DNA from: Leptospira meyeri
Lineage (GTDB): Bacteria > Spirochaetota > Leptospiria > Leptospirales > Leptospiraceae
Length of the DNA stretch: 64,000 bases
Assembly: GCF_004368965.1 (NCBI RefSeq)
Contig: NZ_SORO01000001.1
Span: 1,644,001 to 1,708,000, forward strand
Direction: 5' to 3'
The translations under genes were made by a program, and so were the position numbers. Positions 45,280 to 55,476 of this stretch are shown here, piece after piece. The notes under the pieces are model-generated. The model did no database searches, was not told the DNA's origin, and worked only from the letters and a program-made list of their open reading frames with translations. Positions within the stretch are counted from its first letter, which is position 1. Each line of letters starts with the position of its first letter.

Positions 45280-46862
45280 GATTTAAATATTTCCTTAAAT
45301 CGAAAAAGCTCTGAAACTCGATAACCTTTGTATTGACCCAAAAGGATTTGAATCGCAATGACAATAAACAACAATTCGGGATGTGTAAAAAAGAGAATTT
45401 GTAAAGAACCAAAAAAGAAAATCATATAACTGATGAGTGCGATGAGTAAAGTTCCCGCTAAAGTCACAAAGGTATGCAAAACCCCTTCTTCAATGATCAT
45501 AATAGAAAATCGTTCCACAAATATTGTGGTAATGACAATCGGAAACAAAGTGACACTCATTTGGTTAAAAAAAGAAATCTCTTCATTAAGAACCGAAAAC
45601 AAAATTAAGGTAATGACGGTGATTGTGAGTAGAATCGAAAGTCTTGGGACAGCCAGTAAATAGTATTTATCCAAAGCATACCTTTCAAAAAACCCAAGCC
45701 CAATGATCAAAAGAAAAAAACAAATCCCAAAGAGGAGATTTGTTTCATAAAAAAACATCGCAAGTAAGATCGGAGTAAAAATTCCAAAAGTGGGAATTCC
45801 AATCATATTTCTTGCCACTGACAAAACCAAAGCTCCAATGGGAATCAAAATCACAAGCCTGAACAAGTTCTGCAATGGTGTAGGCAAACTATACAATGAA
45901 TAATAACGTAAAAAACGATTACTCGAAGCAATTTCATCACTATATTCTTTAAAATTATATCGATTAACATTTGATTTTGTGATATAAGCCGTATAACGAA
46001 AGGTAGCTGGATCTTCACCAAGAGACCTTCTTTCTTCAACAGATTTCCAGAGTGGTAGATACCCATTGACAGTGCTGGCAAAAATATTTTTGTAGGTTGA
46101 TACAAAATACCACTTTCCATGAATTCGAATTTCGTTCCAAAAACTAAGTTTTGTTTTGTTATCCTTTGTGTTCTGTTTGGACAAATCAAAACCAGCTACT
46201 GTCCTTGCTTGGATACCACGTATTCTACAAAGTAGGGAAAATAGAATCGCCTGAGTATAAGCACTTCCATTGTGCAAACGAATTGTATCCGAAAGAGAAA
46301 TATCTTTGGTTGTATTCAAAACTTCTTCTGAAATAAAATAAAAAATCTGTTTAGCAGCAGCAACGTTGTCTTTGTCGTAAGGATGAATCTGTTCAAAGAG
46401 TTTTTTTGCTAACTGCATCTCTTCTGGGGAAAAATTTTTGAGAGAAAGGTAATATGGTTCCTTTGCACTTTGTTTTCCTGTTGGCTGAGGAATTTCTGGT
46501 TCAGGATGAGAATGTGTGTAAGGTAAAATTTTTATTTTTGCATAATAACCAATCGGCGAATTCCAATCTTCTCCTTCCCAAATGCCCAAATGACCATACT
46601 GTCTTTTTTGCATTCTAAAATCTAAATCCTCTATTTTCATATTGGATTTTAAGACTTTAGATTGAATGAATTGTTTTGGGACAGGAAAGTTCACTTCAGA
46701 AACGGCAACATTTTCTTTTGGAAGAATTACTACTTGCAAATTGACTGTGTCATCAACTTCCATTGGTAAAAGCGAAAGATCGGCAACCTTTAGTTTATAA
46801 AGAATCGATACAATGGGTAAAATGATCAGTATCGATACAGTAATTAAAGTTTTGCGATCCAA
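45276..46862 (-). CDS. inactive transglutaminase / UUP1-7TM membrane protein
   Basis: 528 residues. TM1 at the N-terminus, then a large extracytoplasmic region with a transglutaminase-like fold (LHNGSAYTQAILFSLLCRIRGIQARTVAGF), then seven membrane segments to the C-terminus (about residues 330-520). In the papain-like centre the Cys is replaced: the usual G-x-C is NGSAYTQA, so peptidase activity should be lost. This matches the UUP1-type inactive transglutaminase family, which I recall being adjacent to RimK-like ligases. It lies between the protease and the ligase. Confidence 0.82.
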   Translation of the reverse strand: MDRKTLITVSILIILPIVSILYKLKVADLSLLPMEVDDTVNLQVVILPKENVAVSEVNFPVPKQFIQSKVLKSNMKIEDLDFRMQKRQYGHLGIWEGEDWNSPIGYYAKIKILPYTHSHPEPEIPQPTGKQSAKEPYYLSLKNFSPEEMQLAKKLFEQIHPYDKDNVAAAKQIFYFISEEVLNTTKDISLSDTIRLHNGSAYTQAILFSLLCRIRGIQARTVAGFDLSKQNTKDNKTKLSFWNEIRIHGKWYFVSTYKNIFASTVNGYLPLWKSVEERRSLGEDPATFRYTAYITKSNVNRYNFKEYSDEIASSNRFLRYYSLYSLPTPLQNLFRLVILIPIGALVLSVARNMIGIPTFGIFTPILLAMFFYETNLLFGICFFLLIIGLGFFERYALDKYYLLAVPRLSILLTITVITLILFSVLNEEISFFNQMSVTLFPIVITTIFVERFSIMIIEEGVLHTFVTLAGTLLIALISYMIFFFGSLQILFFTHPELLFIVIAIQILLGQYKGYRVSELFRFKEIFKS

Positions 46863-46863
46863 A

Positions 46864-47454
46864 TTAATCTCCTAATGCGTGAGACAAAGATACATCAACT
46901 AAAAACTTACCCATTAAATAATTTCGACCTATGAGAATGGGATAATTCAAATTAGTTCTATCGTTCAAATTGATGATGACTTCTTCTTTAATTTTTCCCA
47001 TCTTCATAACTTCACGAATCATAATCCGTTTTTCAGAAACTCCGGAAGTACTGGAAACTTTTGCTTCTTTTACAAATCGACTTTTTAACTTAACTGGTTT
47101 TTCATCCACAAATGTTTCAAAAACAACAAACTCTTCACCATTCTCAGTGAGCCTTTCAATATTGACAGCATGGATGGAACAGGATTTAGCACCTGTATCA
47201 ATTCTTGCCCGAAGTTTAAGTTTCCAATTGGGGAATTCAACCCATTCCACCCGACCAATGATGGGTTTTAAATATTGAGGTGGGATGACAATTGGTTTGA
47301 TATGAGAATCTGGTTTTTTCTCAATGATTTGTTTAGATCCAAAACAATTAAAGAAAAGTGAGATTGATCCAAGTAAAAGGATAAATAAAAAGCGAGAATG
47401 CATTGAATCAATAAAACTGAATTGAAATTTCATAAAATGACTGGAAAAACTCAT
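46864..47454 (-). CDS. retropepsin-like / RimB-type aspartic protease, lipoprotein
   Basis: 196 residues. PF05618-type (RimK-associated zinc protease-like, now viewed as retropepsin-like): IGRVEWVEFPNWKLKLRARIDTGAKSCSIHA, where DTGA is the active aspartate loop, then PILIGRNYLMGKFLVDVS. The N-terminal lipobox FFNCFG (Cys near 37) suggests outer-face anchoring; starts at 47454 or at an internal ATG (47403) are both possible. Overlaps the ClC stop by 4 bp and is followed by the transglutaminase gene after one base. Confidence 0.82.
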   Translation of the reverse strand: MSFSSHFMKFQFSFIDSMHSRFLFILLLGSISLFFNCFGSKQIIEKKPDSHIKPIVIPPQYLKPIIGRVEWVEFPNWKLKLRARIDTGAKSCSIHAVNIERLTENGEEFVVFETFVDEKPVKLKSRFVKEAKVSSTSGVSEKRIMIREVMKMGKIKEEVIINLNDRTNLNYPILIGRNYLMGKFLVDVSLSHALGD

Positions 47455-49274
47455 ACTGACTTACGCTGCTTATTTTTCACTTCATTTTGGTACGCATTAA
47501 ATAAATCAATATAACGCAAATAACCCAAACATTTACCATCTTCAACAATTGCAAGTTTGTCGACATCATATTCTAAGAGAATACGTAATGCTTTTCCTAA
47601 AGTATCGTTTGTGCAAACAGAAGGGACATCTTGCACAATTTCTCCGCAAGTAATCAAGTTTTTTAAATCGGCTTCAAATTCTGGAAGGATTCTATTTTTC
47701 CGAAGGGACACGATCCCTTTGTATTCTTCCCCGGCCCCAATTAGAATGAAATCACTTGCCTGGATTCCTGGCGCATTGGACTGTAATTCAGTCAAAGAAA
47801 GATGTTCTGAAACCATAGCATATTTTCTAAATTCAGAAAAATGATCCGTGATACGAATCCGATCCATAATGTCCTGATTCATATCCCAATGATGTGAAGG
47901 AGACAAAAATCTATTTTTGATTTGGTTTCTATAAATAGAAAATTTATGAGAGAGTACAACCGCAATGACAGAAACAATCATGAGTGGTGGTAAAAGTTCA
48001 TAACTTCCGATCATATCACAAACCATTACCATTCCTGCAATGGGAGCCCTTGCCACTCCGGCAAAAAAAGATCCCATACCCACTAAAAGAAAAGGAAAAA
48101 TAACAATACCTAATTCTGGAAATACAACTTGAGCCATGGAACCAACAAAAGCACCTAACATACCACCGATGGCGAAAGAAGGACCGAGTAACCCACCTGA
48201 ACTTCCAGAACCAACAGTCAGTGATGTAGAAAACACTTTAAATAAAGCTACTGCCAAAAGGAAAAAAGGACCAGAAAAAGCAAAACTCGTAGATTCTAGC
48301 ACTTCTCCATTGATCATTCTTTGGATGAGTCCAAACCCAGAACCCAAAACTTCTGGAAACAATAAAGCAATACAACCAACAATCAGACCACCAAACGCTG
48401 GTTTCAAGAAGTTGGGTAGTGGAAGTTTGGAAAAGATATCCTGAACAAAATGATATACTTTGACAAAAAAATACCCAACCACATAACATAGAAGCCCAAG
48501 TAAAACATACAGCGGAATGTGTCTGTAATCGTTGAGACTATACTCTTGTACAGAAAATATTGAACCGCTCCCTGCGATGCTTGTATACGTTAAATAAGCG
48601 GTTACAGAAGATAAAATACAAGGAACAAGAGAATCACTTTCGATATCTTCTTGGTAAACCATCTCTACAGCAGTGATGGCTCCTCCAAGTGGTGCGCGAA
48701 AAATGGCTCCAAGTCCACCCGCCGTTCCCGCTAACATCAAAGTCCTTCGGGCTCTGGCTCCGGCCCCTAAGAACCCCGCCAAACTAGAACCAAACCCTGC
48801 CCCAATTTGTGCTGTTGGCCCTTCCTTTCCTCCCGACCCACCAGAACCTAACGTAAGTATAGTGGCTATCGCTTTATAAAATGGAACTTTGGTTTGGATT
48901 TTTCCTTCATTAAAATGAAATGCATAAATAAGAGAATCAGTCCCCCCACCTTGGGCTTCTGAACAAAAAAAGCTTGTGATGATGCCAACAAGAAGGCCAC
49001 CAATGGCAGGTAAAAAAACAACCCAAAGAGGAGAAATTGGACCCACGTCTCCGATGGAATGGAAATGTAAATCGCCGGCTGGAATCCCTGGATCATAACC
49101 CATCAAATTGCCGAAAGTAAATGACTCCGTCCAAGTCAGTGCCCAGTTGAATCCATAAGCACCAAATCCAGAAAGCAGTCCGATGAGAAGCGAATAGACA
49201 TAAATCGATCGCGGTCCCTGGATAGAAAACACGCCCTTTAGACCGAAATTTGACCCCATAGGGCAAGATTGCAA
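47451..49274 (-). CDS. ClC-family chloride channel/transporter with CBS pair
   Basis: 607 residues. About ten membrane segments with ClC signatures: GSGGSGGKEGPTAQIGAG (the gating Glu), GGLGAIFRAPLGGAITAVEM and GSGSSGGLLGPSFAIGG. The Glu in AVEM aligns with the proton glutamate of ClC-ec1 by eye, so an antiporter is possible. The last 130 residues form two CBS domains (about 470-600). Start by TTG (49274) or the ATG at 49259. First gene of the four-gene minus-strand operon. Confidence 0.9.
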   Translation of the reverse strand: MQSCPMGSNFGLKGVFSIQGPRSIYVYSLLIGLLSGFGAYGFNWALTWTESFTFGNLMGYDPGIPAGDLHFHSIGDVGPISPLWVVFLPAIGGLLVGIITSFFCSEAQGGGTDSLIYAFHFNEGKIQTKVPFYKAIATILTLGSGGSGGKEGPTAQIGAGFGSSLAGFLGAGARARRTLMLAGTAGGLGAIFRAPLGGAITAVEMVYQEDIESDSLVPCILSSVTAYLTYTSIAGSGSIFSVQEYSLNDYRHIPLYVLLGLLCYVVGYFFVKVYHFVQDIFSKLPLPNFLKPAFGGLIVGCIALLFPEVLGSGFGLIQRMINGEVLESTSFAFSGPFFLLAVALFKVFSTSLTVGSGSSGGLLGPSFAIGGMLGAFVGSMAQVVFPELGIVIFPFLLVGMGSFFAGVARAPIAGMVMVCDMIGSYELLPPLMIVSVIAVVLSHKFSIYRNQIKNRFLSPSHHWDMNQDIMDRIRITDHFSEFRKYAMVSEHLSLTELQSNAPGIQASDFILIGAGEEYKGIVSLRKNRILPEFEADLKNLITCGEIVQDVPSVCTNDTLGKALRILLEYDVDKLAIVEDGKCLGYLRYIDLFNAYQNEVKNKQRKSV

Positions 49275-49347
49275 ATTCGCCTAAATTTCCCAAGGAAATT
49301 CTGAATCCTCTTGACCAGGGAATGAATTCCTGTGACGATTGGATGGT

Positions 49348-50055
49348 ATGTTTCGATCGATTGTTACCCTTTTGGTTCTTTCCTCCGTTTTTGCGGCTTG
49401 TGGTCTTAAAAACGAAAACAAAGCGGAATTGTCAATGCTCGCCGATGGAGAACCTGGCCTCTACTTTTTGGGGGAAGTGGATAGTGATATCACTACCAGT
49501 TGTGGACAAGCCACTCCAGCTACTACTACTACGACAACAGGAACGGGAACTACGACAGGTTCCACCGGGTCTACATCAACAACAAATAACACCCGCTTTA
49601 CGGTAATTTCTCAGTTGATTTTCAAAACAAAAGAAACACTTAACTTACGTTTTACTTACGATAGCACTCAGATCCAAGGTAAGATCGACCCGCAACAAGG
49701 TTTTGTTCTTGCCGGTGGAGCCTTTGGAAAAACGGTCCAAGGAACACAAGGGACAGTGGAATGGTTCAACCAAGGGATCAACATTGACACCGCTTTGCAA
49801 AGTGCCCAACAGATTTCTTTCTTTAACTTAGAACTCACACTCAATGGAACTTATAGCAGCACTGCTACATCTTCGAATGTCCTTCTTTCTTGTAATACGT
49901 TGGATAGCGTGAATTGTACTTCAGGAACATCCACAACACAATGTTTTACTTCAGATAACAAAACTTGTTTAGTGCAAAACACAAGTACAGATGCAAAGGC
50001 CGTGATCATTCGCGGTACCATCAAATGTAATGCACCAAATATAGTTCCGCAATAA
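49348..50055 (+). CDS. lipoprotein with Thr/Gly/Ser-rich linker
   Basis: About 235 residues. Lipobox SSVFAACG (Cys near 18 from this start), then a low-complexity Thr/Gly/Ser linker at about 57-85, then a strand-rich body with a Cys-rich end (SCNTLDSVNCTSG, CFTSDNKTC). ATG at 49339 is three residues longer. A surface or outer-membrane lipoprotein is inferred. The histidine kinase follows by about 25 bp. Confidence 0.65.
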   Translation: MFRSIVTLLVLSSVFAACGLKNENKAELSMLADGEPGLYFLGEVDSDITTSCGQATPATTTTTTGTGTTTGSTGSTSTTNNTRFTVISQLIFKTKETLNLRFTYDSTQIQGKIDPQQGFVLAGGAFGKTVQGTQGTVEWFNQGINIDTALQSAQQISFFNLELTLNGTYSSTATSSNVLLSCNTLDSVNCTSGTSTTQCFTSDNKTCLVQNTSTDAKAVIIRGTIKCNAPNIVPQ

Positions 50056-50080
50056 TTCAAAAATAAACAGACTTTAACGA

Positions 50081-52285
50081 TTGTATCGATTTCTTTTTTG
50101 CCTTTGTTTCCTTCCACTCACAGTTTGGGCGGAGGGAAATCCAGGGCTTTGGCATTTAGGAACCAACCCACAGACAAAACAATCCGAACTTTCTCCCGAA
50201 GACTATCACCATCACTTTTATTTCGGTTTTACGAAAGAAGATCACTATTACCAAATCCAAATTGAAGAGAATACTCCGCAGTATTTTCATTTTGAAAATG
50301 GAATGATCTCCGAACTAGATGTCTGGTTCTCTCGAGAAGGTCAGTTGGTTTCAGAATTACAAACGGGGTTGCTACGAAAAAAAAATCCAGATGTCCTATT
50401 TACTGGCGGATTTGTATTACCGGCAAAAGAAAAAGGAACTTATCTGTTTCGAGTCCATTCTGACGATCCCCATCGAATCAATTTTCGAATTCGAAGTGAT
50501 TCCAACTTATTACAATATACCAAATCAATTTCCTTATGGCAGGGCTTTCATTTAGGGCTTTGTATTTTAGTTTGTCTTTTATCTGCGACACAATTTGTGT
50601 TGTTAAGAGAAAAAGTATATTTGTTACTTACGTTTGCTACACTTTCTATTCTTTTTACCAACACATTAAGATCCGGACTTTTATATGAATATGGTGTCAG
50701 CAACTATGAATGGTTTTATCGCTACATACCAGGCCTCATTTCACTTACGCCATTTGGGCTCGTCATTTTTTTAAGAGAGTTTTTGCAAACTAAAGAAAAA
50801 TATCCAAATGCGGATAAATATTTTGTGTCCTATGCCATCTTTATGTTGGCTTCAATGTTGATTGTTTTTATAGACTTACAATATTATTTCCGATTCATTT
50901 ATTCAAATAGCCTAATGTTAACCTCCTTAACCTTTGGCTATGCAATCTATAGTTTAATCAAAAAGAAAGAAAACGCAAATGTATTGTTTTACGCATTTTT
51001 TGTTAGACAAGTAAGCACAAGTCTCCTTATTTTTACAAACTTAGGTCTACTACCTTCTTATCCCTTTTTAAGTTCTGCCAATGAAATTGGAGCAGCACTC
51101 CAAATGACGATCTTTACCATCGCAATTTCAAAGTTCCAAATTCAAACTCGCATAAAAAAAGAAGAAACCGTAACCAAAGAAAATGCAGAACTTGAAACAA
51201 TCGTATGGGAACGCACCAAAGAAATTCAAAAACAAAAAGAAGAACTCGAGAAGGCCTTACTACAAATCAGCCATGCAGAGAGTAAACTTGTCTTTTCTGA
51301 GAAAATGTCTGAATTGGGAAAACTTGTCGCCGGGGTTGCTCATGAAATCAACAACCCTTTAAGTGCAATCAAGGCATCCATCGAAACTTTGATAGAATCA
51401 AAAAACAATGAAATTAAAAATTTAGGTACAAAAGAAAATATCTATTCATCGCTCACACCAGAAGAAATTAAAACAATGAAACAACTGTTGAGTTTCCAAT
51501 CCGATTTTGGACTAGTTGCAAGTTATACGGAAAGAAAAGACAAAAAAGCAAACCTTAAACAAACATTCAAAGACAATGGTTTGGAATTTGAAGATGCAAC
51601 ACTAGAAAGATTTTTAGATGTAGGCATAACAAAGTTATACGATGAAGAAATAAATTTACTAAAAACTGGAGAAGAAAAACTCTCCAATCTTCTTTTGGAA
51701 GAAAAAAACTTTAAACTCCATTTATCAATTATTCAAATTGCAGTTGATCGATCTTCCAAAATCATTTTAGCGCTCAAAAACTTTTCTCGAGTCACAAAAA
51801 CCGAGGAAAGAAGGATCTTTACCTTATTAGATAACATAGAAACAGTGATTACAATTTACCAATACAGAATGCGTGGCAAGGTTTCTCTAAAAAAAACTTT
51901 TATCACTGATGCAACCATTCTTGGTTGGCCAGAAGATTTAATTCGAGTATGGACTAATTTAATTTTAAATGGATTAGAAGCCATGGATCAAAAAGGAAAC
52001 CTAATGATCACTACCGAACAAAAGGGAAACAAGGTGGAAGTAAAGGTAATTGATAATGGCCCGGGGATTCCACTGGAGATTCAAAACAAAATTTTTGATC
52101 CATTCTTTACTACGAAAAATCATGGTGAAGGAACGGGAATGGGACTTGGAATCACAAAGTCAATTGTTGAGAAACATAAAGGAAATATTTATATTGAATC
52201 AGAACCAGGAAGAACTTGTTTTTCAGTTTTATTGCCAGTCATTGAATTCATTGATCCTAACGAACCATTTGTAGAGGAAACTTAA
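50081..52285 (+). CDS. 7TMR-DISM sensor histidine kinase
   Basis: 734 residues from TTG. Signal peptide (1-17), a beta-rich periplasmic DISMED2-like region (about 20-150), seven membrane helices (about 155-370), a coiled coil, then HisKA with H box AGVAHEINNPLS near residue 425. A roughly 170-residue helical insertion (EKLSNLLLEEKNF) separates it from the ATPase. HATPase_c: N box NLILNGLEAMD, DNGPGIP, GTGMGLGITKSIVEKHKG. No receiver domain and no cognate regulator next door. Stop codons are shared with the convergent prenyl synthase (52282-52285). Confidence 0.88.
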   Translation: MYRFLFCLCFLPLTVWAEGNPGLWHLGTNPQTKQSELSPEDYHHHFYFGFTKEDHYYQIQIEENTPQYFHFENGMISELDVWFSREGQLVSELQTGLLRKKNPDVLFTGGFVLPAKEKGTYLFRVHSDDPHRINFRIRSDSNLLQYTKSISLWQGFHLGLCILVCLLSATQFVLLREKVYLLLTFATLSILFTNTLRSGLLYEYGVSNYEWFYRYIPGLISLTPFGLVIFLREFLQTKEKYPNADKYFVSYAIFMLASMLIVFIDLQYYFRFIYSNSLMLTSLTFGYAIYSLIKKKENANVLFYAFFVRQVSTSLLIFTNLGLLPSYPFLSSANEIGAALQMTIFTIAISKFQIQTRIKKEETVTKENAELETIVWERTKEIQKQKEELEKALLQISHAESKLVFSEKMSELGKLVAGVAHEINNPLSAIKASIETLIESKNNEIKNLGTKENIYSSLTPEEIKTMKQLLSFQSDFGLVASYTERKDKKANLKQTFKDNGLEFEDATLERFLDVGITKLYDEEINLLKTGEEKLSNLLLEEKNFKLHLSIIQIAVDRSSKIILALKNFSRVTKTEERRIFTLLDNIETVITIYQYRMRGKVSLKKTFITDATILGWPEDLIRVWTNLILNGLEAMDQKGNLMITTEQKGNKVEVKVIDNGPGIPLEIQNKIFDPFFTTKNHGEGTGMGLGITKSIVEKHKGNIYIESEPGRTCFSVLLPVIEFIDPNEPFVEET

Positions 52286-53235
52286 GTAAGTCGATCCAAC
52301 TGCTCTACAAATAACTGACGTTCAGCACTAGCAGGAAATTGGTTTAAAAAACCAAGTAGGTATTTTTTTTCTGCACCCAATTCTTTATGAAGTTTTTCGG
52401 AAACCTTTTTTGATTCCATGAGATCAAGAATATAGGTTTCATCAGTAACAGATCTTTCTTCTTTTTTAAATACAGATTCCAACTTTTTCTTTTCTAAAAA
52501 ACTTAAATTTTCTCTCAGAACAAGAACCGGATAAGTATATAGTCCATTTTTAAAATCTTTTAAAAATTCCTTACCACTCGCACTAGATTCAACAAAATAA
52601 TCCAAACAATCATCTTTCTTTTGGAAAAGTTTTCCTAACCTAACACCGAAATCACGAATAAGTGCCCTTTCCTTTTTGGATTTATTTGCAAGGATGGCTG
52701 CGGATTCAGTGCATACGCCAAAAAGCGAAGCAGTTTTTCCATATATAATGGAATCATAAACTTTCAGATTTATTTTGGGATTTTTTTCCCATTCCATTTG
52801 CAAAAGTTCACTTACAGAAAGATCTTTCAAAACTTGCGAAAAAATTTCCATTAGTTCAGGATTCCCGAGCGAATTCAGTCGGCTAATTCCACAAGCTAAC
52901 AGATAGTCACCGGCAAGAATTGCGGTTTTATTTCCAAACAAGGTGCCTATGGTTGGTTTCCCACGCCGGATAGGGGCATTGTCTACAACATCATCATGAA
53001 GTAAACTAGCTGCGTGAATGAGTTCGGCCACACTACCAACATCAAGCCAACTTGTATCTTTAACATTTAGAAATTGGCAGAAAAGATAATGCGAAAAAGG
53101 TCGAATTCGTTTTCCACCAGACGAAATAACATGTTTTTTGATTTTTTTAAGAACTGGAATATCTTCTTTGATGATTCCATCTAAATTTTTATCAAACTTA
53201 GCTAAAACAGATTGGATACTAAGATTTGACTTCAT
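52282..53235 (-). CDS. trans-polyprenyl diphosphate synthase
   Basis: 317 residues. First Asp-rich motif in LLHDDVVDNAPIRRGKPT (DDVVD) and second as DDCLD in KKDDCLDYF. The residue before the first motif region is compatible with a long-chain (C35-C40) enzyme supplying quinone tails. GNKTAILAGDYLLA is the usual middle block. It follows a SirB1-like gene by 3 bp on the same strand. Confidence 0.9.
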   Translation of the reverse strand: MKSNLSIQSVLAKFDKNLDGIIKEDIPVLKKIKKHVISSGGKRIRPFSHYLFCQFLNVKDTSWLDVGSVAELIHAASLLHDDVVDNAPIRRGKPTIGTLFGNKTAILAGDYLLACGISRLNSLGNPELMEIFSQVLKDLSVSELLQMEWEKNPKINLKVYDSIIYGKTASLFGVCTESAAILANKSKKERALIRDFGVRLGKLFQKKDDCLDYFVESSASGKEFLKDFKNGLYTYPVLVLRENLSFLEKKKLESVFKKEERSVTDETYILDLMESKKVSEKLHKELGAEKKYLLGFLNQFPASAERQLFVEQLDRLT

Positions 53236-53238
53236 TTA

Positions 53239-54132
53239 TTATTCCACATGTGTGGATCGACTTTCTAAAATCTGAAGATGATCTTTGATGGTATTTTCCA
53301 TTTCTTTGGTTTGGTTGTCCCGATAGATATGGATTAAATTTCTGCACATACGTTTGATCATAGAAAGGGTGGATGCTTTTGTGAAGTATTTAGGCGAATT
53401 GGAATACCCATTTGCCTCTAAAAACTTTTCACAAGTGAATTTATCCAACAAAACTCCGCCATGAAATGGATCAATGTAAGTAAAATACCCTTCCGATTCA
53501 TATTGTAAAAGAAAATGGAGTGGCAAATTGGTTCCGTAAAGAGGAAGCCCCAATCTTTGACCAACTAACAAATATACTACGGAAAGAGAAATTGGGATTC
53601 CCAACCTACTTTTGATCACTTGAAATAAATAAGAATTTCCAGGATCATTGTAATTTTGTATATTTCCAACAAATCCTTCTTCTTGGAATAAAACTTGGCA
53701 AAGAATTTGTACTTTTAACTCATCCGTCAAATATCCCGAATGATCATCATATAACTCAGACACTCGAAGTGCAATACGATCCAATTCTTGTTTGATCTCT
53801 GCATAATTTTGGTCAGGAAAACCAATACTAGAAAGTTGGACACACATCTCTTCTAAATCTTTGTAATGATTTGTATTCCCACGTAACGTGAGTTTAAAGA
53901 AAGAATGGCGAAGTCTATGGCGAGTGATTTCAGATTTTAAACTACGAGCTTGTACTCGAAGATAAGGATCTTTTACTTCTTCTAAAGCAGATTCTATTTG
54001 AATCTGCCAAGGGACACGAGAAGCGATGAGTTTTAATAGAAAACGTTTTTTTTCAGGAGGAGCAATTTCCCAATCATATAATAAACGAGTAATATCGTCT
54101 GGATAAAAATCAGGAAAAGAAATTTGTCCCAT
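53239..54132 (-). CDS. SirB1/transglutaminase-like family protein
   Basis: 297 residues. SirB1-like core in the C-terminal half: FVGNIQNYNDPGNSYLFQVIKSRLGIPISLSVVYLLVGQRLGLPLYGTNLPLHFLL, then YIDPFHGGVLL. The catalytic Cys of transglutaminases is replaced by Ser (GIPISLS), as is usual for SirB1-like proteins, so enzymatic function is uncertain. The N-terminus is helical, with HEAT-like spacing. Confidence 0.82.
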   Translation of the reverse strand: MGQISFPDFYPDDITRLLYDWEIAPPEKKRFLLKLIASRVPWQIQIESALEEVKDPYLRVQARSLKSEITRHRLRHSFFKLTLRGNTNHYKDLEEMCVQLSSIGFPDQNYAEIKQELDRIALRVSELYDDHSGYLTDELKVQILCQVLFQEEGFVGNIQNYNDPGNSYLFQVIKSRLGIPISLSVVYLLVGQRLGLPLYGTNLPLHFLLQYESEGYFTYIDPFHGGVLLDKFTCEKFLEANGYSNSPKYFTKASTLSMIKRMCRNLIHIYRDNQTKEMENTIKDHLQILESRSTHVE

Positions 54133-54180
54133 AGAAAAACTATCTATATAAAAACAAAAATGTCAATCGAATCTGAAAGA

Positions 54181-54993
54181 TTATACTAATTCTGCAAGAG
54201 CTTGCGCTTCTTGTTCTTTGTTTGGAGGAGTTCCATGCCATTTAGGATTGTTTTCCATATAAGAAACACCTTTTCCTAAAATTGTTCTAAAGACGATGAG
54301 GGTTGGTCCACCAGTATATTGTTTTGCTTTTGCAAATGCAGCAAAAATTTCTTCCATATTATGTCCGTCTGCATTGATTACATTCCAACCGAACATCTCG
54401 AACTTCTTATCTAATGGCTCTAACTTCATTACTTCTTCTGTATTACCATCAATTTGAATGTAGTTACGATCCATAAAAGCAATGAGGTTGTCTGTTTTGA
54501 AATGAACAGCAGATTGAGCTGCTTCCCAAGTCATTCCTTCACCACATTCACCATCAGAGATGCATGTATAAATTTTATATGTCTCTTTTTTTAATTTTGC
54601 ACCAAGAGCTAAACCTACAGAAACAGAAAGACCTTGTCCGAGTGAACCCGAACTAGATTCGATTCCTTTCATATAACGAGTGGAAGGGTGACCTTGAAGA
54701 TAAGAATTGATATTACGAAATGTAAGTAAATCTTCTACAGGAAAATAGCCAGAAAGTCCCATAGATGCATAACGAACGGCACAAACGTGACCATTAGAAA
54801 GAATGAGGCGGTCCCTTTCTGCCCATTCAGGATTTTTTGGATCATGATTTAAAATAGAAGTATAGAGTGCCGCATAGATATCAGCAAGACCAAGTGGACC
54901 ACCTGGGTGACCAGAGTTGGCAGCCGTAACCATTTTGATGACTTGGATTCGGATATCTTTTGCAAATTTCTTAGCGACTTCAATTTTTTCCAT
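54181..54993 (-). CDS. transketolase, N-terminal (ThDP-binding) subunit
   Basis: 270 residues. Split transketolase: [51 protein letters not shown] and the ThDP motif GDGE-to-N ([18 protein letters not shown], then DRNYIQIDG). The C-terminal pyrimidine-binding half is not present upstream or downstream in the window, so the partner is encoded elsewhere. ATG 54993 is placed with AAGGA ahead. Confidence 0.9.
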   Translation of the reverse strand: MEKIEVAKKFAKDIRIQVIKMVTAANSGHPGGPLGLADIYAALYTSILNHDPKNPEWAERDRLILSNGHVCAVRYASMGLSGYFPVEDLLTFRNINSYLQGHPSTRYMKGIESSSGSLGQGLSVSVGLALGAKLKKETYKIYTCISDGECGEGMTWEAAQSAVHFKTDNLIAFMDRNYIQIDGNTEEVMKLEPLDKKFEMFGWNVINADGHNMEEIFAAFAKAKQYTGGPTLIVFRTILGKGVSYMENNPKWHGTPPNKEQEAQALAELV

Positions 54994-55002
54994 GAACATT
55001 CC

Positions 55003-55392
55003 TTAAAGCGGTTTTGATTGAAATAAAAACAGACCGGAGATATAAACAATCGTGTACAATGGCAAAAAGATGTAATGCAATTTTACATGTAGGTTACGTT
55101 TTCTTTTCCATCCCAAATAACCCATACACAACATAAGAACAAGGGCGATGGCTGCAAAAAAACGGTGGGTATGGATGACGAATTCCGGTGCGGTAGGATA
55201 AATTTGGTGAAGGGCAACCCCACCTAACAAATATTTTATGCTCAAAAGATAAACAGCTGCGAAGAGATTTGCCAAAATCCCGAGTGAATTGAAGAACCTA
55301 TGTCGTTTTTGGTCTCTCTTTCGAAAAAAATAACCCAAATAAAATCCAATTACGGAAATCGTCATGAGAGAATTGACCAAAAACAGTGCCAT
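55003..55392 (-). CDS. DUF420-like membrane protein
   Basis: 129 residues, four membrane helices. Several His in membrane-proximal positions (RHRFFNS, FVIHTHRFFAAIAL, LHVKLHYIF) recall DUF420 or other heme-copper-linked four-helix proteins. Family assignment is by pattern only. Ten base pairs ahead of the transketolase, so co-transcribed. Confidence 0.65.
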   Translation of the reverse strand: MALFLVNSLMTISVIGFYLGYFFRKRDQKRHRFFNSLGILANLFAAVYLLSIKYLLGGVALHQIYPTAPEFVIHTHRFFAAIALVLMLCMGYLGWKRKRNLHVKLHYIFLPLYTIVYISGLFLFQSKPL

Positions 55393-55476
55393 CTCCTGTC
55401 ATTCTGAAAGAATCCTTCTCCACTCAAAGAATTTTTATTTGACCTTAACAGCTTTTCACAAAAATTGGATATGCAT

